Assembly (NCBI RefSeq): GCF_000488215.1
Contig: NZ_KI530712.1
Coordinates: 748,881 to 812,880 of the forward strand
Direction: 5' to 3'
Length of the DNA stretch: 64,000 bases
Source: Acinetobacter nectaris CIP 110549
GTDB lineage: Bacteria; Pseudomonadota; Gammaproteobacteria; Pseudomonadales; Moraxellaceae
Both the position numbers and the translations under genes were made by a program. How positions within the stretch are numbered: the first letter of the stretch is position 1; every line of letters starts with the position of its first letter. Below the pieces are notes generated by a model that ran no database searches, was not told the DNA's origin, and was given only the letters and a program-made list of their open reading frames with translations. This document shows positions 55,302 to 63,175 of the stretch, piece by piece.

Positions 55302-56594
55302 ATGCTACAACTACTCAAGAAAAACCTATTTTTACAGGTGGTCATTGCGTTAATACTTGGTGTATTTTTAGGTGTTACAGCCCATCAATTTGCATTAAAT
55401 CTAAAGCCTCTTGGCGATGGTTTTATATCCCTCATTAAAATGCTCATTGCACCTATTGTTTTTTGTGTCATTACTCTTGGCATTTATGGCGCAGGTGATA
55501 TTAAAAAAATGGGCTGCGTAGGCACAAAAACTATTCTTTACTTTGAAATTATTTCAACCATTGCACTGGTACTGGGCATTGCTGTAGCCTACATATTCAA
55601 ACCCGGTGCAAACATGAATATTCAACTCACAAGCTTACATAGCAGTGACTTGAACACCTATGTTCAACGCGCACAGCACTTACAATCTATTCCTGATTTC
55701 TTTTTACATCTTATTCCAAATACAATCTTTGATGCATTTACCAAAGGCGATATTTTACAAGTACTCATCATCGCTGTTTTATTTGGCGTAAGCATGCTAC
55801 TTGTGCCCAAAAATATTGCGGCGCCTACAAAAGTATTTATTGAATCTATTTCTGAAATTCTATTTAAAATGATGGGGCTGATTATTCGTTTAGCACCACT
55901 TGGTGTACTTGGGTCAGTCGCGTATACCACTGCTCAATTTGGTTTAGATTCTCTGTTTAAATTAAGCTATCTCATCATACTATTTTATCTCACATGTATT
56001 ATTTTCATTGTTTGTATTCTTGGCTCTATTTTAAAAATTTCAGGTTTGAATATTTTTAAATTTCTTCATTACTTTAAAGAGGAACTTCTTATTGTATTAG
56101 GTACGGCCTCATCAGATGCTGTACTGCCACAAATTATGCAAAAATTAAAAAATCTAGGAATTAAAGACAGTACCGTAGGACTTGTAATTCCTACTGGCTA
56201 CTCTTTTAACTTAGATGGCTTCTCAATTTATTTAACTCTCGGTGTTATTTTTATTGCACAGGCTTGCAATATAGACCTTAGCCTATCTCACCTGCTACTT
56301 ATACTGTTTGTATCTTTACTCACATCAAAAGGTGCACATGGTGTTCCCGGCTCTGCAATCGTTATTCTTGCAGCAACGCTTTCAATCATTCCTGACCTTC
56401 CAACCATTGGGCTTGTATTATTACTTTCTATAGACTGGTTCATTGGTATTGTCAGAGCAATTACCAACCTTATTGGAAACTGTGTAGCCACTGTTTTCAT
56501 TGCAACATGGGAAAAAGATATTGACCTCGCAAAAGCCAAAGATGTTTTAAAAACACATCCCAAAAATGCAGCAATACCCATTACACAGAAATAA
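55302..56594 (+). CDS. Dicarboxylate/amino acid:cation symporter (DAACS/DctA-like)
   Basis: 430 residues from the ATG at 55302 (GGGA six bases upstream; upstream in-frame codons to 55263 begin with TTG and lack a site). Glutamate/dicarboxylate transporter fold with LIKMLIAPIVFCVITLGI, hairpin motif GTASSDAVLPQIM, and VIPTGYSFNLDGFSIYLTLGVIFIAQA. The NMDGT motif is NLDGF here, and GTSSSE is GTASSD, so substrate specificity may differ from DctA. KGAHGVPGSAIVILAATL is conserved. It may be cotranscribed with the exporter upstream. Confidence 0.9.
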   Translation: MLQLLKKNLFLQVVIALILGVFLGVTAHQFALNLKPLGDGFISLIKMLIAPIVFCVITLGIYGAGDIKKMGCVGTKTILYFEIISTIALVLGIAVAYIFKPGANMNIQLTSLHSSDLNTYVQRAQHLQSIPDFFLHLIPNTIFDAFTKGDILQVLIIAVLFGVSMLLVPKNIAAPTKVFIESISEILFKMMGLIIRLAPLGVLGSVAYTTAQFGLDSLFKLSYLIILFYLTCIIFIVCILGSILKISGLNIFKFLHYFKEELLIVLGTASSDAVLPQIMQKLKNLGIKDSTVGLVIPTGYSFNLDGFSIYLTLGVIFIAQACNIDLSLSHLLLILFVSLLTSKGAHGVPGSAIVILAATLSIIPDLPTIGLVLLLSIDWFIGIVRAITNLIGNCVATVFIATWEKDIDLAKAKDVLKTHPKNAAIPITQK

Positions 56595-56619
56595 AAAAGG
56601 TGGCTTAAGCCACCTTTTT
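56593..56619. terminator. Bidirectional terminator
   Basis: Stem AAAAAGGTGGC / GCCACCTTTTT with loop TTAA, between the symporter and DUF937 genes. Confidence 0.9.
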
Positions 56620-56631
56620 CACTTTACTGAA

Positions 56632-57231
56632 TTACTTTAAGAAACCCGAAACCATACCTAACACTTTTTGAATATCATCATTTGCTTCTTGGTTATTTGT
56701 TTGCTCACCTTTTGGTGTTAAAGCATTAATAATTTGTGGTAGCACTGTACCAATCGCACCATAAACATCTTGCTTTTGGGTTTGCGTTTGTTCTGCAACC
56801 TGCTCTACTTCTTTATCGTTAAACAAATTTTGCACATGGTCATTTGCGACATCTGAATGTTCAGATGTTGATGGGTCAACCCAATTTTGTACTTGACTTG
56901 TTAAACCTGAACCACGCAGTTTATCTAATGCTGCTTGTAAGCCACCTTGTTGTTGAATCCAAGAAAGGATTAAAGGAACAACAGCAACCAAAAGCGATTG
57001 TGTGCCCGAACTATTATTTTGTTCACTTCCAGTATTTGAACCACCTGTTAATGAACCTAGAACCCCTCCAAGCATGCCACCTAAACCACCAGAAGATGAG
57101 TTATTTTGATTACTACCAAGTTGCCCCAAAACTGAGCCTAACATACCGCCAAGCCCTGAGTTATTTTGACCTGCCTGTCCACCCAATGCTTGTTTTGCTA
57201 AACCTTCGACAATGCTTGTTAAATCAGTCAT
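56632..57231 (-). CDS. DUF937 domain-containing protein
   Basis: 199 residues with no signal peptide. Gly/Ser/Asn-rich repeats (GLGGMLGSVLGQLGSNQNNSSSGGLGGMLGGVLG, given as two GLGGML units) are followed by a helical YidB-like region: LVAVVPLILSWIQQQGGLQAALDKLRGSGL, SQVQNWV, then GAIGTVLPQIINALTPKGE. The usual DUF937 core VPLILxWIQxQGG is unmistakable. Function of the family is unknown. GAGG ribosome site. Confidence 0.9.
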   Translation of the reverse strand: MTDLTSIVEGLAKQALGGQAGQNNSGLGGMLGSVLGQLGSNQNNSSSGGLGGMLGGVLGSLTGGSNTGSEQNNSSGTQSLLVAVVPLILSWIQQQGGLQAALDKLRGSGLTSQVQNWVDPSTSEHSDVANDHVQNLFNDKEVEQVAEQTQTQKQDVYGAIGTVLPQIINALTPKGEQTNNQEANDDIQKVLGMVSGFLK

Positions 57232-57511
57232 TTAGAACCTCTATAACTTATAGTTAGATATTGAAATATTATCGTATTTTAAGATCTGCTTCTGTTATTT
57301 TTTGATATAAGCAATAACATCAGCCACATAAAACTTATTCATTATTTGAATAAAATTATATACTCTATCTTTCAGAGATTACAACAATATTTAAAAAAAT
57401 CATAAACATACATATAAAAATAAAGTAAAACTTAATCTCAACGAACAAGAAACGAATGAGTGATAAATATACTATATTTTAATATTTCGACTATTTTATA
57501 TACATTAAATT

Positions 57512-58204
57512 ATGCTAAATAAACTTTCTGCTTTATTGCTATTGGGGTCTATTTCATCTTTTGCAACAGCAAATGTTATTCCACATGATCAAGTTGTTGG
57601 GTTTCCCGATAAAATTCAGGGATACTACAAAACCTTCCAACCTCAACTTAAAGTCTTTGATGGTTGTGTACCATTTCCTGCTGTAGATGCGGCAGGAAAT
57701 GTAAGTGGTGGCCTACAACCATCAGGTGCGATGAATGGGCACTGTTCATCTAGTACAGGACAAGTTTATGTCAATCAGGCATCCTATAAAGGTGAATGTG
57801 CCGTGATGTATTCATGGTTTTTTCCAAAAGATCAAAATGTTGATGGCCCCGGAAATATGGGGCACCGCTATGATTGGGAAAATATTGTTGTTTGGCTATC
57901 AAGCTGTAGTGACAACGCACGTATTAATGCTATTTCTTACTCAGCCCATGGAAAATATGACAAAGATACCAATCCTGCACTAGATGGAACACATCCCCTT
58001 GTCGCCTATCAAAGAAATCCTATACCGCTAGATCACTCATTAACAAAAACATATTATCATGGTGGCTACCAAAATGGCGTAAGCTGGTGGGGACTATCAC
58101 CACAAGCACGAACAGCTTTAGATACATATAATTTTGGCAAAGCAAATGTACCCTTCAACTCAAATAATTTCTTTAGAAATATTGAGTTGTCTTATTATAA
58201 ATAA
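57512..58204 (+). CDS. NPP1 / NLP family secreted protein (necrosis-inducing-like)
   Basis: 230-residue exported protein of the NPP1 (Nep1-like) family, known mainly as cytolytic toxins of plant-associated microbes. Signal peptide ends near ATA-NV (residue 20). The diagnostic heptapeptide GHRHDWE appears as GHRYDWE (117-123), keeping His118, Asp121 and Glu123, which correspond to metal-binding residues of characterised NLPs. Also present: FDGCVPFPAVDAAGNVSGG, GQVYVNQ and four Cys (52, 78, 96, 132), enough for two disulfides. No secretion partner is adjacent. Cytotoxicity is not predicted by sequence alone; some NLPs are non-toxic. Confidence 0.9.
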   Translation: MLNKLSALLLLGSISSFATANVIPHDQVVGFPDKIQGYYKTFQPQLKVFDGCVPFPAVDAAGNVSGGLQPSGAMNGHCSSSTGQVYVNQASYKGECAVMYSWFFPKDQNVDGPGNMGHRYDWENIVVWLSSCSDNARINAISYSAHGKYDKDTNPALDGTHPLVAYQRNPIPLDHSLTKTYYHGGYQNGVSWWGLSPQARTALDTYNFGKANVPFNSNNFFRNIELSYYK

Positions 58205-58208
58205 CGAA

Positions 58209-58676
58209 TTACCAACGAAATTTGTTCCAATTCTCTGGGTTGGCCCAAAACTTTGAATTGAGCCAATCTGGAGTATTTTTATAGCTCAAAATATTAAATT
58301 GCCAAAGCGTTTGCTGTGAATCTTGAAGTGCATCATCAACGATTCGAGTTAATCCTAAAGAACGCATAAACGCATCATCTCCTTGCGGTGCAATAACAAC
58401 AACGTGCTTTGCCCATAAATCTCGTAGCTTCACAATAATTTGACCACGCTCCAATTGAGAACGTCGATTTAAATCATCATTAAAAACCACAAAACCCAAG
58501 TCATAACGCTGTGTAAATGGCAGATTTAAAATGTCAGATGCGTTAAAATACTGCCATTGTATTTTTTTATTCAAATCATATTGTGCAATATCTTGCCCAA
58601 TGCATAATGCAGTTTTTAATGACTGCATCTGAGTTAAATCGTCTAGCAAAGAAGCGATGACATTCTGCTCACTCAT
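58209..58676 (-). CDS. DUF6231-like protein, unknown function
   Basis: 155 residues from the ATG at 58676 (AAGGG nine bases upstream; a GTG three codons earlier is possible). An alpha-beta protein resembling a degenerate methyltransferase-like fold: LKTALCIGQDIAQYDL, RYDLGFVVFND, QIIVKLRDLWAKHVVVIAPQG, ending in a Trp-rich tail (WLNSKFWANPENWNKFRW). I match it to DUF6231 from memory only. No SAM-binding glycine motif is seen. Convergent with the NLP gene (four-base gap). Confidence 0.6.
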   Translation of the reverse strand: MSEQNVIASLLDDLTQMQSLKTALCIGQDIAQYDLNKKIQWQYFNASDILNLPFTQRYDLGFVVFNDDLNRRSQLERGQIIVKLRDLWAKHVVVIAPQGDDAFMRSLGLTRIVDDALQDSQQTLWQFNILSYKNTPDWLNSKFWANPENWNKFRW

Positions 58677-58711
58677 AAACTGCACCCTTAAAGTCTTAGC
58701 GAGAATTTTGT

Positions 58712-59587
58712 ATGGAATTTCAAGGCATTTGCCGTAAAATGCATGCTGATTTAGCCAACCACAGTGTCACACATCATGATACCGAGCAGGCAAATGTTGA
58801 ATATACATTTATTTTAGATAACTCAAAAGTAGATATTCCTTTTTCAGTCGGTCAACACATAGAAATCTCTTGGACAGGAAATATCTATTGCACATCATGT
58901 GGGAAAAAAACACCTAAATCTTACTCCCAAGGTCACTGCTTTAAATGTTTTAAAACAAAAGCAGAATGTGACATGTGCATTATGAAGCCTGAAACGTGCC
59001 ATTACCATATGGGCACATGCCGAGAAGAAGATTTTGCACAGCGTGTTTGCTTTCAACCACATATTGTTTATCTTGCAAACTCAAGCGCACTTAAAGTCGG
59101 TATTACACGTCTTGGTCAAATGCCAACACGCTGGCTTGACCAAGGTGCGACTCAAGCACTTCCTATTATGAAAGTAGGTTCTCGTCGTTTATCCGGTCAT
59201 TTAGAAACAATGTTTGCCGAACAGGTTGCCGATAAAACAGATTGGCGAAAACTGCTAAAAGGTGAGGCTGAACCTCTAGACCTAATACAAACACGAGATG
59301 AATTGCTCGGAGAGTTCCAAGAGCAAATTGAAGAAATCAGCGATGAATTTTCTTTAAATATAGAATTTGATGAAGATGTTAAAATTCTTGCAAATGAAAA
59401 ACAGCGTGAATTTATTTACCCTGTGCAGACCTATCCAACGAAAATAAAATCACATAACTTAGATAAGACCCCTATTATTGGAGGAGTCTTACAAGGTATT
59501 AAAGGTCAATATTTAATCTTTGATACAGGTGTCATTAATATTCGCAAATATACAGGCTATGAACTTAAACTTCATTTCTCACTTTAA
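58712..59587 (+). CDS. DUF2797 domain-containing protein
   Basis: 291 residues, cytosolic. An N-terminal segment precedes a Cys-rich zinc-binding region (CTSCGKK, CFKCFKTKAECDMC) and then HIVYLANSSALKVGITRLGQMPTRWLDQGA, which has the look of a GIY-YIG-like core as proposed for this family. The tail is acidic (EEISDEFSLNIEFDEDVK). Function unknown. Its last 23 bases overlap the convergent lpxB 3' end. Confidence 0.88.
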   Translation: MEFQGICRKMHADLANHSVTHHDTEQANVEYTFILDNSKVDIPFSVGQHIEISWTGNIYCTSCGKKTPKSYSQGHCFKCFKTKAECDMCIMKPETCHYHMGTCREEDFAQRVCFQPHIVYLANSSALKVGITRLGQMPTRWLDQGATQALPIMKVGSRRLSGHLETMFAEQVADKTDWRKLLKGEAEPLDLIQTRDELLGEFQEQIEEISDEFSLNIEFDEDVKILANEKQREFIYPVQTYPTKIKSHNLDKTPIIGGVLQGIKGQYLIFDTGVINIRKYTGYELKLHFSL

Positions 59588-60752
59588 CTAAGTTTAGAAT
59601 CGCTTGCACAGGATCTTCCGTATTGCCTGAAATGAGCTGTTTATGCGCTGTTAAATGTTGCATTTTCTGAATTTGTGCAGTTTCTTGATTCACTAGTTTT
59701 TTGAGCGCTTGTGCAAGACTATCTGCCGTTGCATTGTCTTGTACAAGCTCCTCAATTACTTTTTTACCTGCAATAATATTAGGTAATGAAAAGTAAGGAA
59801 TTTTAACCATTCTTTTTGCAATCTGATATGTAAACCAATTTAACTTATAAAATGTGACCATCGGTTTATGGAGTAGCATTCCTTCAAGTGTTGCTGTTCC
59901 TGAAGCAAGTGCCACAATATCACTCGCTGCCATGACCTGCCGACCTATTTTTGACTCTGTTTGTGTGTTGTCTAAAATATGTACTTTATGCTGAAAATCT
60001 AATGGATAAGACGATAATACTTCTGCAATTTGTGTTTTTCTCTTTTCATTAATTGCAGGCACCAAATACTCATAATCTGGATAATCTCTTTGCAAAATTT
60101 CCGCAGCACCAAATACCAATGGTGCTAAACGCTCAACCTCACCACGGCGACTTCCCGGTAGTAATCCAATATAAGTAGTGTCCTGATTTAATTTTAAATC
60201 TACCTTCGCTTCGGATATATCATTTTCTAATGGCATACTTTTCGCAAGAGGGTGACCAACAAAAATTGCAGGAACAGCATGTCTTGCATAAAACTGTTTT
60301 TCAAATGGGAATAAACACAAAACTAAATCAATCGTTTTTTGAATGCCTAAAACACGCTTTTGTCTCCATGCCCATACAGATGGGCTGACATATTGAACTG
60401 TCTTAATTGGTAAATTATTTTGCTTAATTTTCTTAGAAAGACGTAAGTTAAAATCAGGTGCATCAATACCAATAAATACATCTACAGGATCTTTTGTCCA
60501 TTTTTCAACTAAACCATCACGTATAGCAAACAAGGCCTTTAAGTCTTTCAAAACTTCCACAATACCCATCACAGATAAAGTTTCCATAGGATAGAAACTT
60601 TGAAAGCCTTCCGCAATCATTTGTGGCCCACCTACCCCTTCAAATATAGCTTCAATACCTTGTGACTTAAACTGGCGCATAAGTTCAGCACCTAAAGTAT
60701 CACCTGAAACCTCACCCACCACCATACCTATTCTTAAAGGCTGCTTTTGCAC
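59565..60752 (-). CDS. lpxB: Lipid-A-disaccharide synthase
   Basis: Glycosyltransferase family 19 enzyme joining UDP-diacylglucosamine and lipid X in lipid A synthesis at the inner membrane face. I placed the start at a GTG (60752) preceded by AAGGGA, giving 395 residues, nearer the family length; ATGs at 60785 and 60794 would add 11 or 14 residues but have no ribosome site. Motifs: GMVVGEVSGDTLGAELM, YVSPSVWAWRQKR, FPFEKQFY, GHPLAKSMP, LLPGSRRGEVERL and ASGTATLEGMLLHKPMVTFYK. It stands alone here, away from lpxA/lpxD/fabZ. Confidence 0.93.
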   Translation of the reverse strand: MQKQPLRIGMVVGEVSGDTLGAELMRQFKSQGIEAIFEGVGGPQMIAEGFQSFYPMETLSVMGIVEVLKDLKALFAIRDGLVEKWTKDPVDVFIGIDAPDFNLRLSKKIKQNNLPIKTVQYVSPSVWAWRQKRVLGIQKTIDLVLCLFPFEKQFYARHAVPAIFVGHPLAKSMPLENDISEAKVDLKLNQDTTYIGLLPGSRRGEVERLAPLVFGAAEILQRDYPDYEYLVPAINEKRKTQIAEVLSSYPLDFQHKVHILDNTQTESKIGRQVMAASDIVALASGTATLEGMLLHKPMVTFYKLNWFTYQIAKRMVKIPYFSLPNIIAGKKVIEELVQDNATADSLAQALKKLVNQETAQIQKMQHLTAHKQLISGNTEDPVQAILNLVKVRNEV

Positions 60753-60833
60753 AAATGTTATTCCCTTATAGTATTCATTGACCATTATACGCATTCGGCA
60801 TAAGACATAAAGTCAGCCCCAAATAAAAGATAT

Positions 60834-60848
60834 TGATAATCATTATTG
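60834..60848 (+). promoter_or_regulatory. Fur box upstream of TonB receptor 3
   Basis: TGATAATCATTATTG: 12 of 14 matches to TGATAATNATTATCA, the best Fur site in the window, 51 bases before the receptor ATG. Confidence 0.7.
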
Positions 60849-60899
60849 ATTGAATAATAAAAATATATATAATCATGTTTTATTTTTGGGGAAGTTATA

Positions 60900-62981
60900 A
60901 TGGCTAAACATTTACTCTACATTTGTATCGTCAGTTCAATCTACAACACAGCTTATGCAGAAAATCAGGTTCTCCCAACCATTTCTATACAGTCCCAATC
61001 AAATGCACAAACATACTCTAGCCATCAATCAAGTACAGCAACACGTACAAATACATCTATTCAAGATACACCTCAAGAAGTTATCGTCATCAATAAAAAT
61101 ATCCTGAATGATATCCAAGCGACACGTTTATCAGATGGCTTAGATATTGCAGGTATTGGACGTGGTAATAATTTTGGTGGGCAAGGTTTAACCACATATA
61201 CGGTTCGTGGTTTTACTAGTGGTGAATACTTCAAAAATGGTTTTCCAATTAATCGTGGCTACCCTAATTCACCCGATAGTAATACAATTGAACGCATTGA
61301 TATTATTAAAGGCCCTGCTGCAACATTATACGGTCGAACAGATCCGGGGGGCACACTAAATATTGTGAGTAAAACCCCTCAAAATAAGCAGTTGACAGAA
61401 CTCGGCGCACTTATAGATAGTGAAGGCTTATTTAGAAGCACATTAGATGCAACAGGGCCTTTAAGCCAAACCTTTAGTTACAGTTTAAATGCAATGTCTG
61501 AAACAGGCGATACTTATAGAGATGGCGTTAAAACAAAAAGATGGGACATCTCCCCTGTTCTCCAATGGCAACCTTCAGATCAGACAAAAGTCATACTTGA
61601 GGCTGACTTTTTAAGAAACCAGCACCCATTAGATCGAGGCTTTACAAGATACTCAGGACAAAGTAAAACGAGCTTTGATCCAAGCACATACTGGTGGGAA
61701 CCTGGCAAAGATAGAAACAATCTGACCAATAGCAACGACATGCTACAGCTACGCTTAGAGCAAGCACTCAGTCCAAACTGGAAACTAAATGTTGGCGGGC
61801 AATATTTAAAAGGTGATTTAGCAGGCTATGCTGTAGAAGCATATGGTTTAAAGCCAAACACCAATGGTAACGTTATTACACGTAACTATAATTGGCGTCA
61901 TTTATCATGGGAAGATAAAGATTTCCAAGCAAATGTTACAGGTCAATTTGACTTATTCAATATGCAACATACGCTTATTGCAGGAATCGAGCTAGAAGAA
62001 TATGACTATCGATCTTTGATTATTCGCTCTCCTAAAACTGCTAATTTTGATTTAAATATAAACCAACCAACTCTAGGTCAAACTCTTCCTGCACTGACGA
62101 ATGTCACAACACGTGATCATGAGAAGTTACGCAGTCAAGCATACTTCATACAGGATCAAATCGCTTTATCTTCACAGTTAAAAACATTATTGGGTCTGCG
62201 CTACGAAGCATACAAAGATAAATATACAGATTTTCTAACGTCTTCAAGTTGGATGGCAAATGAAGGTGCTTTTATCCCTCGCCTAGGTTTCATCTATACA
62301 CCGAATGATGATCTTAGTATATATACAAGTGCAAGTAAGTCATTTAAGCCAAATACAGGTGCCGATCGTTTTGGTAAAGGATTTACACCCGAAACAGGTA
62401 TTTCATATGAAATTGGTTCTAAATGGCAAATCATTCCAAACCGTTTAAATATAGATGCAACAGTATATTATACAAAGAAAAATAATGTACTTACTCTAGA
62501 CCCAGTAGATACAACTAAATCAATTGCCGCAGGTAAGGTTTCTAGCAAAGGGATTGATTTAAATATTACGGGTCAAATTACAGATGCATTTAAAATTATT
62601 GGAAACTATGCCTATGTAGATGCTTCCGTAGTTAAAGATAATACGCTAAAGAAAGGTACACGCCTTGCCAACATTCCAAAAAACAGCCTAAATATTCTAG
62701 CAATGTATGACATTCAATCAGGACAACTCGATGGATTAAGTTTAGGAATAAATCAACACTTCATTGATCGAAGAAAAGGCCTCACTTCAAATACAAGTTA
62801 TGATATGCCTGCTTACGCTACCACAGACTTAGTTGCAACATATAAAGCCTCTGAGAATCTAAAGTTTAGTTTAAATATCAGAAATATTTTTGATAAAAAC
62901 TATGATAGCAGTGCATTTAATATGTATGTCTACCCCGGACAAGGAAGAAATGCTCAGCTTGGAGTCACTTATAAGTTTTAA
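60900..62981 (+). CDS. TonB-dependent siderophore receptor (3)
   Basis: Outer-membrane ferric-siderophore receptor, 693 residues: signal peptide ending near AYA-EN, TonB-box-like VLPTISIQS, plug blocks DTPQEVIVINKNIL, YTVRGFTSGEYFKNGFP and RIDIIKGPAATLYGRTDPGGTLNIVSKTP, and a barrel ending QLGVTYKF. TIGR01783 type, like the other two. GGGGAAG ribosome site; Fur box upstream. It is followed by a TSUP permease gene 194 bases later. Ligand unknown; a xenosiderophore is likely as no biosynthesis genes are near. Confidence 0.93.
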   Translation: MAKHLLYICIVSSIYNTAYAENQVLPTISIQSQSNAQTYSSHQSSTATRTNTSIQDTPQEVIVINKNILNDIQATRLSDGLDIAGIGRGNNFGGQGLTTYTVRGFTSGEYFKNGFPINRGYPNSPDSNTIERIDIIKGPAATLYGRTDPGGTLNIVSKTPQNKQLTELGALIDSEGLFRSTLDATGPLSQTFSYSLNAMSETGDTYRDGVKTKRWDISPVLQWQPSDQTKVILEADFLRNQHPLDRGFTRYSGQSKTSFDPSTYWWEPGKDRNNLTNSNDMLQLRLEQALSPNWKLNVGGQYLKGDLAGYAVEAYGLKPNTNGNVITRNYNWRHLSWEDKDFQANVTGQFDLFNMQHTLIAGIELEEYDYRSLIIRSPKTANFDLNINQPTLGQTLPALTNVTTRDHEKLRSQAYFIQDQIALSSQLKTLLGLRYEAYKDKYTDFLTSSSWMANEGAFIPRLGFIYTPNDDLSIYTSASKSFKPNTGADRFGKGFTPETGISYEIGSKWQIIPNRLNIDATVYYTKKNNVLTLDPVDTTKSIAAGKVSSKGIDLNITGQITDAFKIIGNYAYVDASVVKDNTLKKGTRLANIPKNSLNILAMYDIQSGQLDGLSLGINQHFIDRRKGLTSNTSYDMPAYATTDLVATYKASENLKFSLNIRNIFDKNYDSSAFNMYVYPGQGRNAQLGVTYKF

Positions 62982-62987
62982 TTTCAC

Positions 62988-63023
62988 ATATACCTCATAT
63001 ACTTAAAGCAATATGAGGTATAT
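62988..63023. terminator. Hairpin after TonB receptor 3
   Basis: Perfect 13-base stem ATATACCTCATAT / ATATGAGGTATAT with a ten-base loop starting seven bases after the stop. There is little T-run, so it may be mainly protective. Confidence 0.5.
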
Positions 63024-63060
63024 CTAAAAAACTAGCTATAGAATACTCTTTTAAAAAATA

Positions 63061-63075
63061 TAAATAATTCTCATT
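63061..63075. promoter_or_regulatory. Weak Fur-like sequence before the TSUP gene
   Basis: Minus-strand ATGAGAATTATTTA shares the TGAGAATTATT core with the site of TonB receptor 1, 100 bases upstream of the TSUP start. It is weaker than the other three sites. Confidence 0.25.
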
Positions 63076-63175
63076 TGCTTTTTATTTTTAAAGATAAGTA
63101 AATGAAGAATCAAGACAACTCTATCGAAGAAAAAGTCATAAGATATGCATATTTTAAGATATTGGCATAATCACA

